From the NCBI GenBank assembly GCA_004020315.1, contig SAQG01000020.1:41213-105212 (forward strand): DNA of 64,000 nt, given 5' to 3'. This DNA is from Mesorhizobium sp. GTDB taxonomy: Bacteria; Pseudomonadota; Alphaproteobacteria; Rhizobiales; Rhizobiaceae. Shown one piece after another: positions 29,595-39,906 of this stretch. Position 1 is the first letter of the stretch; every line of letters starts with the position of its first letter. The notes beneath the pieces were generated by a model, which did no database searches, was not told the origin of the DNA, and saw only the letters and a program-made list of their open reading frames with translations. Position numbers and translations under genes: made by a program.

Positions 29595-30806
29595 TTAGGT
29601 TGCGCTCCGCGGGCCAAGCGAGAACGCCGCCAAGGCCGCCAGCAACGTCGCGATCCCGCAATAGGCGAAAGCACTGGCAACGCCGGCATTGTCGACCAGC
29701 AGGCCGCCGAAAACGGCGCCCAGTGCTATGGCCACCTGGAACGTGGCAACCATCAACCCGCCGGCGCTCTCGGCCTGGTCGGGAGCGGCTCGCACCAGCC
29801 AGGTTTGCAGCCCGACTGGGACCGCGCCAAAGGCAAAACCCCAGGCGGCCACAGCTATCGCCGCCACCACGGGCGAGGCGCCGATGGTCAGCAGCAAGAG
29901 CGCCGCCACCGCAATCAGCAGAGGCGCCAGGCCGACAGCAGTCTTGAGGCTGCGCTCGGCCATGAACCCGCCGGCAAAATTGCCGAAGAAGCCGCCGATG
30001 CCGTAGGCGAGCAGCACAAGCGAGATCGTCTCGATATCCAGTGCGGGCACCTTCTCGAGGAACGGGCGGACATAGGTGAAGCCGGCAAAGTGTCCCGAGG
30101 CGACCAGCAGGACCACCAGAAGCGCAACCCTGATCATCGGCCGCTTCAGCACTTCAAACAAGGTCCGAAAGCTCGCCACACCCGCCGGCGGCAGCTTCGG
30201 AAGGGTGGCGACCTGCATCAGCAGCGCCAGGGCGCTGACAACAGCCGCGATCATGAAAGCCGTTCGCCACCCCCAAATGTCGCCGACATAGGCGCCGACC
30301 GGGGCCGCGCAGACGGTCGCGACCGAAACGCCGGTGAGAATGATCGACATGGCGCGCGGCATCAGCCGCATCGGAACAAGCCGCATCGCCATGGCCGCCG
30401 ACATCGACCAGAAGCCGCCGAGGCTGATCCCGAGCATGATGCGGGCGATCAGAAGAACGGAAAGCGAAGACGCAAATGCTGCCAGCAGGTTCGACAGGAT
30501 CAGCAGCACCGTCAGTCCCCACATGACCAGTCTGCGGTCCAGCCGTTTGGTGATGATGGCCATGGTCGGAGCCGCTATCGCGCCGACGACGGCCGTCGCC
30601 GTCACCGCTTGGCCGGCAGTGCCTTCGGTGATACCGAGGTCCTGCGCCAGCGGCGTCAGCAGGCTGGCAGGCAGGAATTCTGCGGTCACCAGCCCAAACA
30701 CCCCGAGCGCGAGGGAAACGACCGCCCCCCACGCCGGCTCGGCTCGTTCATCGGTTTCCGCGGAATCGAGAACGGCGTCCATGACGCCTGTCGCGGGTTC
30801 GGTCAT
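29595..30806 (-). CDS. MFS transporter
   Basis: 12-TM pattern; GVFGLVTAEFLPASLLTPLAQDLGITEGTAGQAVT. Confidence 0.92.
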   Translation of the reverse strand: MTEPATGVMDAVLDSAETDERAEPAWGAVVSLALGVFGLVTAEFLPASLLTPLAQDLGITEGTAGQAVTATAVVGAIAAPTMAIITKRLDRRLVMWGLTVLLILSNLLAAFASSLSVLLIARIMLGISLGGFWSMSAAMAMRLVPMRLMPRAMSIILTGVSVATVCAAPVGAYVGDIWGWRTAFMIAAVVSALALLMQVATLPKLPPAGVASFRTLFEVLKRPMIRVALLVVLLVASGHFAGFTYVRPFLEKVPALDIETISLVLLAYGIGGFFGNFAGGFMAERSLKTAVGLAPLLIAVAALLLLTIGASPVVAAIAVAAWGFAFGAVPVGLQTWLVRAAPDQAESAGGLMVATFQVAIALGAVFGGLLVDNAGVASAFAYCGIATLLAALAAFSLGPRSAT

Positions 30807-30898
30807 GATGGAATCTCCGATCTGGTTGCGGCGCAATATTTGGCTGCAGTGCAACATAGGGAGTGACCGCTTGGAGTTTCCATGCTAGAAACACCATC

Positions 30899-31870
30899 AT
30901 GCTTGACCATTCGTCCAAAATTCCGATCACCGGCGATCCGCTGACAGATATATTGCGTGGACTGCGGCTCGACGGCGTCGAATACGGCCGCTGCGAAATG
31001 CAGGAGCCCTGGGGTCTCCAGTTTCCGGCCCAGACGGCGGCGCGGTTTCATTTCATCGGCCGCAAGGGATGCTGGCTGCAACAGCCGTCCGGCGAATGGG
31101 TGGAACTCAAGGCGGGCGACGCGGTGCTGCTGCCGCGCGGCGCGGCACATGTCCTGGCGAGCGAGCCGGGCACCGAGGCTTCGCCGATCCAGGGCTACGA
31201 GGTCGCCGAGGTCTGTAAGGGCGTTTACTGCCTATCGAACGAAGGCCGCCGGCCGGGGACCCTGCTGTTTTTCGGCAGCATGTATTTCAATCTCGATGGC
31301 TTGCACCCATTGCTCGGCATGATGCCGGACGTAATGCGCGCGCACGAGTTGGAAGCCTATGAACCCGGCATCCCGCATCTGCTGGAGGCCATGGCCCGCG
31401 AAGTGACGATGGAGCGCGTCGGATCCGGCGGCATCCTGGCACGGCTTGCCGATGTGCTGGCCGCCACCGTCATCCGCTCATGGGTCGAGCGCGGCTGCGG
31501 CGACTCGTCCGGATGGATTGCGGCGGTGAGAGACCGCGAGATCGGCCGCGTGCTGGCCGCGATCCATCTCGAACCGGACCGCGACTGGACGGTGGAGACC
31601 TTGGCCAGGATGATGGGCGCCTCGCGATCGGGCTTCGCCGAACGCTTCGCGACGATCGTCGGCGAAACGCCGGCGAGATATGTCACCCAGGTGAGAATGC
31701 ACCAGGCACGGCAATGGCTGGTCCGCGACCGGCTGAAGATTTCCGTCGTCGCCGCTCGCCTGGGTTATGAATCCGACGCGTCCTTCAGCCGGGCATTCAA
31801 GCGCGTCATCGGATCGGCTCCCAGTCATTTTCGCGCCGAGGAACAGGCTGAGACCCGTCAAGCCGGCTAA
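30899..31870 (+). CDS. AraC family transcriptional regulator (cupin N-terminus)
   Basis: C-terminal WTVETLARMMGASRSGFAERFATIVGETPARYVTQVRMHQARQWL. Confidence 0.92.
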   Translation: MLDHSSKIPITGDPLTDILRGLRLDGVEYGRCEMQEPWGLQFPAQTAARFHFIGRKGCWLQQPSGEWVELKAGDAVLLPRGAAHVLASEPGTEASPIQGYEVAEVCKGVYCLSNEGRRPGTLLFFGSMYFNLDGLHPLLGMMPDVMRAHELEAYEPGIPHLLEAMAREVTMERVGSGGILARLADVLAATVIRSWVERGCGDSSGWIAAVRDREIGRVLAAIHLEPDRDWTVETLARMMGASRSGFAERFATIVGETPARYVTQVRMHQARQWLVRDRLKISVVAARLGYESDASFSRAFKRVIGSAPSHFRAEEQAETRQAG

Positions 31871-31893
31871 GCCTGGCCAGAGGCTTCAAGCGC

Positions 31894-32979
31894 TTAGCCC
31901 GCGTGACGGAGGCTTATTCCGCTCGCCTTGTCGAAAAGCACGACCTTGTCCGGATCCCAGGCAAAGCGCACCGGCTGTTCGATCTCCACATCGGTTCTGG
32001 CCGGCACCGTGGCCCGCAGCATGGCGTCGCCGACCCGCAGCGTAAGGATCTTTTCGACGCCATGGTTCTCGACATCGTGGACGCGCGCTTCTACCGGCGC
32101 CCCGCTCTCGAGATAGACATCCTCGGGACGAATACCGAAGACGAGCGGGCGACCGTCGGTCGCACCGCTCGTCTTGGCCCCCCCCGCAAAAGGCAGCTCG
32201 AAATTCAGCGGTGCCATCACTGCGCGGCCGTTGACGAGCTTGCCGTCGATGAGGTTCATCGGCGGCGAGCCGACGAAGCTCGCCACGTAGGTGTCGCGCG
32301 GATTGTTGTAGATCTCATACGGCGTGCCGGTCTGGACGATGCGACCATGGTTGAGCACGCCAACCTTGTCGCCCATCGACATCGCCTCGACCTGATCGTG
32401 GGTGACGAACAGGAAGGTCTGACCAAGGTTCATTTGGATGTTCTTCAGCTCGGTGCGCAGCGCCTCGCGCAGCTTGGCATCGAGCGCCGACAGCGGCTCA
32501 TCCATCAGGAATACGCGGGGCTTCCTGACGATGGCACGACCAATCGAGACGCGCTGCATCTCGCCGCCAGAGAGGCGATCCGTCTTACGGTCGAGCAGAT
32601 GCTCGATGCGCAAGGTCCTGGCAACGCGGTCGACGCGCGCCTTGATCTCGTCCGGCTCGATGCGGCGGATTTTCGGCTTCAGCGGAAATTCGAGGTTTTC
32701 GCGCACCGTATAGCGCGGGTAGAGCGAATATTGCTGCAGCACCAGCGCGACGTCGCGCTCGGCGGCACCCCAATCGGCGACATCGACGCCGTCGATGAAA
32801 ACCTGGCCTTCGCTCGGCTTTTCCAGGCCGGCAATCATGCGCAGCGTCGTCGTCTTGCCGGCGCCGGTCTCGCCGAGCAGCACGAAGAACTCGCCGTCGG
32901 CAATGTCGAGATTGAGCCCGGTCAATGCGGTGTGATTGCCGAATGTCTTCGAGACGTTCTTGAGCTGGATATGGGCCAT
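31894..32979 (-). CDS. ABC transporter ATP-binding protein (UgpC/MalK type)
   Basis: LGETGAGKTTTLRMIAGLEKPSEG; LSGGEMQRVSIGRAIVRKPRVFLMDEPLSALD. Confidence 0.93.
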   Translation of the reverse strand: MAHIQLKNVSKTFGNHTALTGLNLDIADGEFFVLLGETGAGKTTTLRMIAGLEKPSEGQVFIDGVDVADWGAAERDVALVLQQYSLYPRYTVRENLEFPLKPKIRRIEPDEIKARVDRVARTLRIEHLLDRKTDRLSGGEMQRVSIGRAIVRKPRVFLMDEPLSALDAKLREALRTELKNIQMNLGQTFLFVTHDQVEAMSMGDKVGVLNHGRIVQTGTPYEIYNNPRDTYVASFVGSPPMNLIDGKLVNGRAVMAPLNFELPFAGGAKTSGATDGRPLVFGIRPEDVYLESGAPVEARVHDVENHGVEKILTLRVGDAMLRATVPARTDVEIEQPVRFAWDPDKVVLFDKASGISLRHAG

Positions 32980-34088
32980 CAGAGTCTCACCCCCAGCGAT
33001 TTGCCGCTTGTCGTGTCGAAGAAGTGCGCCTGGGCCGGATCGAGCTTGGCGAAGACCTGGGCCCCCGGCTTGCCGACGAAACCGGAACGGGTGCGGGCGC
33101 GCAACATCTGTGTCCCGACCTTGAGGTCGACGATGTCGTAGGAGCCAAGCGGTTCGATGATGTGCGCCTCGACCGGCAGATAGCCGTCCGCCGCCTCGCG
33201 CGAGACCATCACTCCTTCGGGGCGGATGCCGAGCGCAAGGCGGTCCTGCCCGACGTTCGCGGCGTCGAGCTGGCCGACCAGTTCGGCCGGGAAAAGGAAG
33301 CCTTCCGCGGCCCCGTCGACGGCGACCCTGGCGCCGGAGCCGTTCATCGTCACCGCCGCGTTGGCGACGTTCATCACAGGCGAGCCAACGAATTGCGCGA
33401 CGAACAGATTGGCCGGGCGCGTATACACTTCCGATGGGCTGCCTACCTGTTGCAGAACGCCCTCATGCATGATGACGATGCGGTCGGCAAGGCTCATCGC
33501 CTCGATCTGGTCGTGGGTGACGTAAATGGTGGTCGAGCCCTGCTTGATGTGCAGCCGCTTGATCTCTGCGCGCATCTCCTCGCGCAGCTTGGCGTCGAGC
33601 GCGCCGATCGGCTCGTCCATCAGCATCGCCTTTGGCCGCCGCACCAGCGCCCGGCCCATTGCCACGCGCTGCATGTCACCACCCGACAGCGCCGACGGCT
33701 TCTTGCCGAGCAGGTCGGTGATCTGCAGCACTTTGGCAACCGAGCGCACCTCGCCGTCGATCTCGGCCGTGCTCTTGCGCGTCGCCCTCAGCGGAAAGGC
33801 GATGTTCTCGTAGACGCTCATATGCGGATAGAGCGAGAACGATTGGAAGACCATGGCGATGTCACGGTCGGCGGCCTTGAGATGCTGGACTGGCTTGCCG
33901 TCGATGAGGACATCGCCGCCGTCGATCGTCTCAAGCCCCGCGATGGCGCGAAGCGTCGTCGTTTTGCCGCAACCCGACTGGCCGAGCAGCACGATAAACT
34001 CGTTGTCGTCGATCTTGAGGTTGAGGTCCTTGATAACCTGAACGGCGCCAAAGAATTTCTGGACGCCACGAAGCTCGATCTGGGTCAT
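32979..34088 (-). CDS. ABC transporter ATP-binding protein (UgpC/MalK type)
   Basis: LGQSGCGKTTTLRAIAGLETIDGG; start MTQIELRG in ORF 32979..34247. Confidence 0.93.
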   Translation of the reverse strand: MTQIELRGVQKFFGAVQVIKDLNLKIDDNEFIVLLGQSGCGKTTTLRAIAGLETIDGGDVLIDGKPVQHLKAADRDIAMVFQSFSLYPHMSVYENIAFPLRATRKSTAEIDGEVRSVAKVLQITDLLGKKPSALSGGDMQRVAMGRALVRRPKAMLMDEPIGALDAKLREEMRAEIKRLHIKQGSTTIYVTHDQIEAMSLADRIVIMHEGVLQQVGSPSEVYTRPANLFVAQFVGSPVMNVANAAVTMNGSGARVAVDGAAEGFLFPAELVGQLDAANVGQDRLALGIRPEGVMVSREAADGYLPVEAHIIEPLGSYDIVDLKVGTQMLRARTRSGFVGKPGAQVFAKLDPAQAHFFDTTSGKSLGVRL

Positions 34089-34294
34089 GGGTGACCTTCT
34101 TTTTCCGGCGCGCCGGTCGCTTGCGGCTTCTGCCTCGGACCGACCCAGCCGGTGATCATGAACGTCAGCAGCCCGATGATGATGATCGTCAGCCCGTAGC
34201 GGTGCAGGAAGAGATTCCACGGCTGGCAGAGCGCGATGATGCCGCACACCATCACGATCTCGGCCGTGCGCTGGATTGTAGCATGGCGGATCAT
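34085..34294 (-). CDS. Small membrane protein (69 aa) within sugar ABC operon
   Basis: MIRHATIQRTAEIVMVCGIIALCQPWNLFLHRYGLTIIIIGLLTFMITGWVGPRQKPQATGAPEKEGHP; 4-nt overlaps with both neighbours. Confidence 0.72.
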   Translation of the reverse strand: MIRHATIQRTAEIVMVCGIIALCQPWNLFLHRYGLTIIIIGLLTFMITGWVGPRQKPQATGAPEKEGHP

Positions 34295-35250
34295 TTGCGG
34301 ATCGCTCCGAAGGACATGCCGCGCAAGAGGTGGTTGCGCAACAGGAAGGTGAAGATGGCGACGGGCAGCAGGAACAGGAAGGTGCCGGCCGCGATGACCG
34401 TCCAGTCGGGCAGGCCGGAACCGACCTGGCTGGGAATGAACGGCGGCGCCGTCTGGGCGCGGCGGTTGGTCATGATCAGCGCGAAGGCATATTCGTTCCA
34501 CGCCGTGATGAAGCAGAACACGGCGGTGGCGGCGATGCCGGTGGCAGCCTCCGGCAGCACGATCTTGAAGAAAGCCTCCATGCGCGTATAGCCGTCGACG
34601 AGGGCCGCCTCCTCGTATTCCTTCGGAATTTCGTCCATGAACCCCTTCATCAGCCATACGGAGAAGCTGAGGTTGAAGGCGGTGTATAGGATGATCAGGC
34701 CCCAATGCGTGTCGTTGAGGCCGACCGCCCGGTACATCAGGAACATCGGGATGGCGACGACGACCGGCGGCAGCATGCGCGTCGACAGGATGAAGAAGAG
34801 CAGGTCCTGTTCCCCCTTTATCTTGAAGCGCGAGAACCCGTAAGCCGTGAAAGTGCCCATGCCGACGGCGAGGATCGTCGAAGTGATGGCCACGATCAGC
34901 GAATTCATGAAGCGGCTCGGATAGCCGGACCACTGCACCTCGCCTCTGCCCGAGCGCACCACCTTCTCGCCGCCGTCAAACACCAGCCGCTCCCACCATG
35001 GGGCGGCGGCGTATTGTTCCGGCGTCGGTGCAGTGCGCAACTGCGAGCGCTTGGTGAACAGCTTGACGAAGGGCGATATCTCCGGCTGGAAGACCACCGT
35101 CGGCGGGATGGTGGTGGCGAGGTTGCGCGGCTTGAACGCCGTCGAGGCTATCCAGTAGATCGGCGCCAGGAAGATCATTGTGACGATCAGCACACCGACG
35201 ATGGCGAGCTTGTTGAGCGAACGCTCGGTAGAGGTGGTGACGGCGGCCAT
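34291..35250 (-). CDS. Carbohydrate ABC transporter permease
   Basis: TM segments; EYEEAALVDGYTRMEAFFKIVLPEAATGIAATAVFCFITAWNEY. Confidence 0.93.
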   Translation of the reverse strand: MAAVTTSTERSLNKLAIVGVLIVTMIFLAPIYWIASTAFKPRNLATTIPPTVVFQPEISPFVKLFTKRSQLRTAPTPEQYAAAPWWERLVFDGGEKVVRSGRGEVQWSGYPSRFMNSLIVAITSTILAVGMGTFTAYGFSRFKIKGEQDLLFFILSTRMLPPVVVAIPMFLMYRAVGLNDTHWGLIILYTAFNLSFSVWLMKGFMDEIPKEYEEAALVDGYTRMEAFFKIVLPEAATGIAATAVFCFITAWNEYAFALIMTNRRAQTAPPFIPSQVGSGLPDWTVIAAGTFLFLLPVAIFTFLLRNHLLRGMSFGAIRK

Positions 35251-35251
35251 T

Positions 35252-36157
35252 CTAGCGCTCCTTCACCTTGTTCAGGTATTTGACGTAGATGTTGGTGATC
35301 GCCAGGATCATGATCAGCACGATGTAGGCGAGCGCGCAGGAGCGCCCGGTCTGCCATTCCTGGAACGCCATCTTGTAGAGCCGGATCGAGATCACCTCGG
35401 TGGTTGGCTGGCTGGTCAGGATGTAGGCAAGATCGAAGGTCTTGAACGCCTCCATGGTGCGAAAGATGATCGCGATCATCAAGATCGGCGCGACCAGGGG
35501 CAGCGTAATGCGAAAGAAGGTATAAAACGAGCCGGCGCGGTCGATCGCGGCCGCCTCGTAAAGGTGCTTCGGCACTGCCGACAGGCCGGCGAGCGACAGC
35601 AGCATGACGAATGGCGACCACATCCAGATGTCGGTGATGGCAACCGCGTAGAGCGCCATGTCGGGATTGGACAGCCACTCGAAGGAGCCGAGGCCCAGCG
35701 TATAGTTGATGATGCCGAAGGACGGATCGTAGAGCAGTTTCCAGAACAGGCCGACGACGGCCATCGACAACATCATCGGCAACAGCAGCAGTGTCGTCAG
35801 CAGGCCTTTCAACGGGATATCGCGGTTGAGCAGCAGCGCCACGCCGAAGCCGACGATGACCTGGCCTACTACGGAGACGATGACATATTTGGCGGTGATG
35901 GCGAAATTCGACCAGATAAACGGGTCATTGAGCAACTCGCGGTAATTCTGCAGTCCGACGAAATTGGCTGCCGCGGGGCTCGACGCGCGAAAATCGGTGA
36001 ACGAATAGCCGAGTGAATAGATCAGCGGAAAGATGTTGAAGACGATCAGGAAAACGATCGTCGGAATGATGAAGAGATTGCGGATCGTGAGATCGCTCAT
36101 GCCGCGGGCGGCGGAGCGAGACTTGGGATCCAGCGTGGTCATGACTGCAGTGGCCAA
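35252..36157 (-). CDS. Sugar ABC transporter permease
   Basis: TM segments; LYEAAAIDRAGSFYTFFRITLPLVAPILMIAIIFR. Confidence 0.93.
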   Translation of the reverse strand: MATAVMTTLDPKSRSAARGMSDLTIRNLFIIPTIVFLIVFNIFPLIYSLGYSFTDFRASSPAAANFVGLQNYRELLNDPFIWSNFAITAKYVIVSVVGQVIVGFGVALLLNRDIPLKGLLTTLLLLPMMLSMAVVGLFWKLLYDPSFGIINYTLGLGSFEWLSNPDMALYAVAITDIWMWSPFVMLLSLAGLSAVPKHLYEAAAIDRAGSFYTFFRITLPLVAPILMIAIIFRTMEAFKTFDLAYILTSQPTTEVISIRLYKMAFQEWQTGRSCALAYIVLIMILAITNIYVKYLNKVKER

Positions 36158-36190
36158 GGCCCGTTCCTTCCTTGTCCGGAAAAGAAAACG

Positions 36191-36213
36191 GAAGGGGCGC
36201 TCCCGCCCCCTCC
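36191..36213 (-). promoter_or_regulatory. Post-SBP stem-loop (GGGGCG/CGCCCC)
   Basis: Hairpin between SBP stop (36229) and permease start (36157); read on - strand is followed by CTTCCGTTTTCTTTT. Confidence 0.5.
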
Positions 36214-36228
36214 GAGCGTTAGTGCCGT

Positions 36229-37545
36229 TTACTTCACCCGGTTGTATTTCTTGAACGTCGCGTTCCAGTCCGCGGCGAGCGCATCGAGCACTTCCTTGGC
36301 CGTGCCCTGATTGCCGGTGATGTACGGATAGACGCGTTGGTTCATCTGGATGAGCAGTTCGGCATATTCCGGCGTCGCCCAGAAGTCCTTCACCTTGAAC
36401 ATGGTTTCGTAGAAGGCCTTGTTATAAGGCGTGGCGTTCTGGAATTCCGGCGACTCGAGCACCTTGGCGCTTGCCGTGTAGCCGCCGAGTTCCGCCCATT
36501 TCTTCTGCGTCTCGTCCTTGATGAACCATTCCAGGAACTTCATCGCCTCTTCCTGATTCTGGGAATAGGAGATGACGGAGATGCCCTGGCCTCCGAGCGC
36601 GGCGAACTGGTCGCCGTTCGGTCCTGGAGGGTTGGCGAAGAAGCCGGTGACTTTGGCATTCGGGTTCGAGGCTTCGTTGATGAGCGCCGGGAAGAAGGCG
36701 AAGTAGTTCATGCTCATCGCCGCCAGGTTTTCGGTGATCGCCTGGTTGTCCTCGATGAAGAACGCCTTGGCCCAACCAGGAGGAGTGAAGGAATAGAGCT
36801 CCTTGTAAGCCTCGAGCGCCTTGACGTTCTGCTCAGAATTGATGATCCCGTCGACCTTGTAAGTGGCATAGTCGCCAAGTTCGCCGCCGAAGGAGAAGAT
36901 GGCGTTCTCGACGCCCATCACCAGAGCGTCGTAGGAGTTGTCGGTGTAGATGGCGACGCCATAGCGCTTTTCGTCGGGACGGTGGAAGAACTCGGCGATA
37001 TCGCGCAGCTGCTTCCAGTCCTTCGGCACGCCGAGATCGTAGCCATACTTGGCTTTGAAGGCTTCCATCTCCTTGGGGTCTTCGAACCAGTCCTTGCGAT
37101 AGGACCAGCCGACCGCATCGCCTTCGGCCGGAATCGACCAGTATTTGCCGGAATTGGACGGATATTCGGCGTAATATTTCACCGTCGCCGGCGCCATCAC
37201 TTCCTTCAGATTGTGCTTGTTGAAGAAGTCGGTGAGGTCGACATAGTGACCGGCCTCGGAGGCCGCGCCGATCCACTGGGAATCGCCGACGACCATGTCG
37301 TAGGCGCTGCCCTTGGCATTGAACTCAGTGAACGCCTTAGTCTGGAAATCCGACCACGGCGTCGTCTCGACCGTGACCTTCACGCCGCTCTCGGCCTCGT
37401 AAAGGTTGACGAGTTCCTGCAAATAGTTCGCCGGATCCCATTCAGCCCAGAAGATGGTGAGTTCCTTATCCTGCGCGTAGACAGACGTTCCGCAGGCGAG
37501 CACTAAGCCGATACCAGCAAGCATGCTGGTCATTGTCTTGCGCAT
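36229..37545 (-). CDS. Carbohydrate ABC transporter substrate-binding protein
   Basis: Signal peptide; ELTIFWAEWDPANYLQELVNLYEAESGVKVTVETTPWSDFQTKAFTEF. Confidence 0.92.
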   Translation of the reverse strand: MRKTMTSMLAGIGLVLACGTSVYAQDKELTIFWAEWDPANYLQELVNLYEAESGVKVTVETTPWSDFQTKAFTEFNAKGSAYDMVVGDSQWIGAASEAGHYVDLTDFFNKHNLKEVMAPATVKYYAEYPSNSGKYWSIPAEGDAVGWSYRKDWFEDPKEMEAFKAKYGYDLGVPKDWKQLRDIAEFFHRPDEKRYGVAIYTDNSYDALVMGVENAIFSFGGELGDYATYKVDGIINSEQNVKALEAYKELYSFTPPGWAKAFFIEDNQAITENLAAMSMNYFAFFPALINEASNPNAKVTGFFANPPGPNGDQFAALGGQGISVISYSQNQEEAMKFLEWFIKDETQKKWAELGGYTASAKVLESPEFQNATPYNKAFYETMFKVKDFWATPEYAELLIQMNQRVYPYITGNQGTAKEVLDALAADWNATFKKYNRVK

Positions 37546-37903
37546 AATGATTTCCTCCCTTGTGCGCATTCTACCGTATCATACGAGCCGGCGGCGAGGC
37601 CGACCCTGGTAGTTCCTCCCGTGGTGGCAGCGTTCCGGTTTCGAGCCTCCTCGCTCGGCCGGAATTGGATCGCAGCCCTCACTTTTAACCCGCGATATTG
37701 TCCTGATCTGGTATTACCAATTTCGGACACACGTCAAGCTCTTTCTTGGACGATGGCAGGCCCTCAGACAAGCGAATTCCAGCAACATCTGTCTGTTTTT
37801 CTTAAATTTTCCTACTCTTTGATACGCAAGGGCTTTGTTCGCCCTACGGCACGCCAACTATTATTTGTATTCGGCATCCCGAACTGGTCGAACCAGATCG
37901 ATG

Positions 37904-38587
37904 CTATTCCGCAGCTGTCGCCGGCGCGCTTCTGCCTCCTTCGGTCATCGATTCCATCACTGCAGCCCGTATCAGGGCGCCGGCTGCCCATTGCGCTACC
38001 GACATCATCTTGCGACTGTCCAGCCCCCATATATCCTTCAGTACGATGAGCACTTCGACGCCAAAGATCAACGACAGGGCCTGTGCCAGGCGCTTGAATT
38101 CGCGTGGCGGCAGCCGGTCCTTGAGCGGTGCGATCGCGTCCTTGAGCAGATCGACGCGATGGCCGCGCGTAAAGGCGGGCTCGCCGCCCAGCGTGCCGGC
38201 CTGCCGCTGCGCCCATTGGTCTAGCGACAGCTTCAGCGCCGCCTTGAACGTCGCCTCGAAAGCCTCGATACGCGGCATGGCCGTGTCGAACAGTTCGGCG
38301 ACCCGGCGCTCGGGATCGGCCGAGGCCGATTTCCAGGTGAGGATCGGCCCGAGCCCTTCGTCGACCACCGCCTGCACCAGCGCCGCCTGGCTTGGAAAAT
38401 AGCGGTAGGCGGTGGCGCGCGAGACTTCCGCCGCTTCGGCGACCTCGCTGACTGAAGGCGTGGCGCCCGCCTGCATCAGCCTTGTTGCCGTCTCCAGCAT
38501 CAACCGCCTTGTGCGCGCGCGCGGTCCGCGTGCCGCTCCAGAACCGGGATTGTCGGGCATCGCCGCTTGTTGACGTGAGACATTCAT
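37904..38587 (-). CDS. TetR/AcrR family transcriptional regulator
   Basis: RRLMLETATRLMQAGATPSVSEVAEAAEVSRATAYRYFPSQAALV; start uncertain. Confidence 0.85.
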   Translation of the reverse strand: MNVSRQQAAMPDNPGSGAARGPRARTRRLMLETATRLMQAGATPSVSEVAEAAEVSRATAYRYFPSQAALVQAVVDEGLGPILTWKSASADPERRVAELFDTAMPRIEAFEATFKAALKLSLDQWAQRQAGTLGGEPAFTRGHRVDLLKDAIAPLKDRLPPREFKRLAQALSLIFGVEVLIVLKDIWGLDSRKMMSVAQWAAGALIRAAVMESMTEGGRSAPATAAE

Positions 38588-38699
38588 ATCAATACGATAC
38601 GCACGTCTCAAAAAATTGCAATGGCCTTCGCGCTGCCGAACGGCTGGGCAGAGAGCGGCAGGCGGCAACGCCGAGCGCGCCGAAGATCGGGGAAACGCA

Positions 38700-39896
38700 A
38701 TGAAGCGCGTCTATGTGGTGGGCACCGCCGACACCAAGGGTGAGGAACTCGCTTTTCTGGCCGATGCGGTCGCTGCCACCGGTGCTGCTGTCGCCCGCGT
38801 CGACGTTGGAACACGCAGCGCGACGGTGCCGGTCGACGTCTCGGCCGAAGAGGTCGCCGCCCACCATCCCGGCGGCAGCAGTGCCGTCTTGGGCATCAAC
38901 GACCGCGGCACCGCGGTGGCGGCAATGGCTATCGCCTTCACCCGGTTTGTCCAATCGCGCACCGACGTATCAGGCATGATCGGTATCGGCGGTGGTGGCG
39001 GCACTTCGATTGTCACATCAGGCATGCGCACGCTGCCGCTCGGCCTGCCCAAGATCATGGTCTCGACACTCGCCTCGGGCGACACCTCACCTTACGTCGA
39101 TGTCTCCGACATCGTCATGATGCCATCGGTGACCGACATGGCCGGCCTGAACCGGCTGTCTCGGGTCGTGCTGCACAACGCCGCCCAGGCGATATCGGGC
39201 ATGGCTGCGAAACCGGCACCGCCGCCCGACGGCCAACCGTCGATCGGGCTCACCATGTTCGGCGTCACCACGCCATGCGTGACTTCCATCGCCGAGCAGC
39301 TTCGTTCGAGCTATGACTGCATGGTCTTCCACGCCACCGGTACCGGCGGCCGCACCATGGAAAAGCTGGCCGACAGCGGCTTGCTGTCCGGCGTCATCGA
39401 CATCACGACGACAGAAGTCTGTGACCTCCTGTTTGGCGGCGTTCTGCCAGCGACCGAAGACCGTTTCGGCGCGGTCGCCCGCACCAAGCTGCCCTATGTC
39501 GGCTCGGTCGGCGCGCTCGACATGGTGAATTTCTGGGCGCCGCCGACCATTCCGGAACGCTATAGCGGGCGGCTGTTCTACGAGCACAACCCGAACGTGA
39601 CGCTGATGCGCACGACCCCGGAAGAAAGCCGCAAGATCGGCGAATGGATCGGCGCCAAACTGAGCCTCTGTCAGGGACCGGTCCGGTTCCTCATTCCCGA
39701 GAAGGGCGTCTCGGCGCTCGACATCGAAGGTGGCGCCTTCTTCGGCCCCGAGGCCGATGCAGCACTCTTTGAGGCGATCGAGCGCACGATCATGCCTGAT
39801 AACACGCGCCGCGTGATCCGCTTGCCGCTGCATATCAACGATCCCGAATTCGCCAAGGCTGCGGTTGCGGCTTTTCTCGACATCGCCAGACAGTGA
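38700..39896 (+). CDS. Tm-1-like ATP-binding domain-containing protein (UPF0261)
   Basis: [23 protein letters not shown]...[29 protein letters not shown]. Confidence 0.9.
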   Translation: MKRVYVVGTADTKGEELAFLADAVAATGAAVARVDVGTRSATVPVDVSAEEVAAHHPGGSSAVLGINDRGTAVAAMAIAFTRFVQSRTDVSGMIGIGGGGGTSIVTSGMRTLPLGLPKIMVSTLASGDTSPYVDVSDIVMMPSVTDMAGLNRLSRVVLHNAAQAISGMAAKPAPPPDGQPSIGLTMFGVTTPCVTSIAEQLRSSYDCMVFHATGTGGRTMEKLADSGLLSGVIDITTTEVCDLLFGGVLPATEDRFGAVARTKLPYVGSVGALDMVNFWAPPTIPERYSGRLFYEHNPNVTLMRTTPEESRKIGEWIGAKLSLCQGPVRFLIPEKGVSALDIEGGAFFGPEADAALFEAIERTIMPDNTRRVIRLPLHINDPEFAKAAVAAFLDIARQ

Positions 39897-39906
39897 GAGA
39901 CGAAGC

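Noticed and set aside
29574-30866. 430-aa plus-strand ORF opposite the MFS gene
   Set aside because: Extremely His/Gln/Arg/Gly-rich shadow frame of a clear MFS transporter on the other strand.
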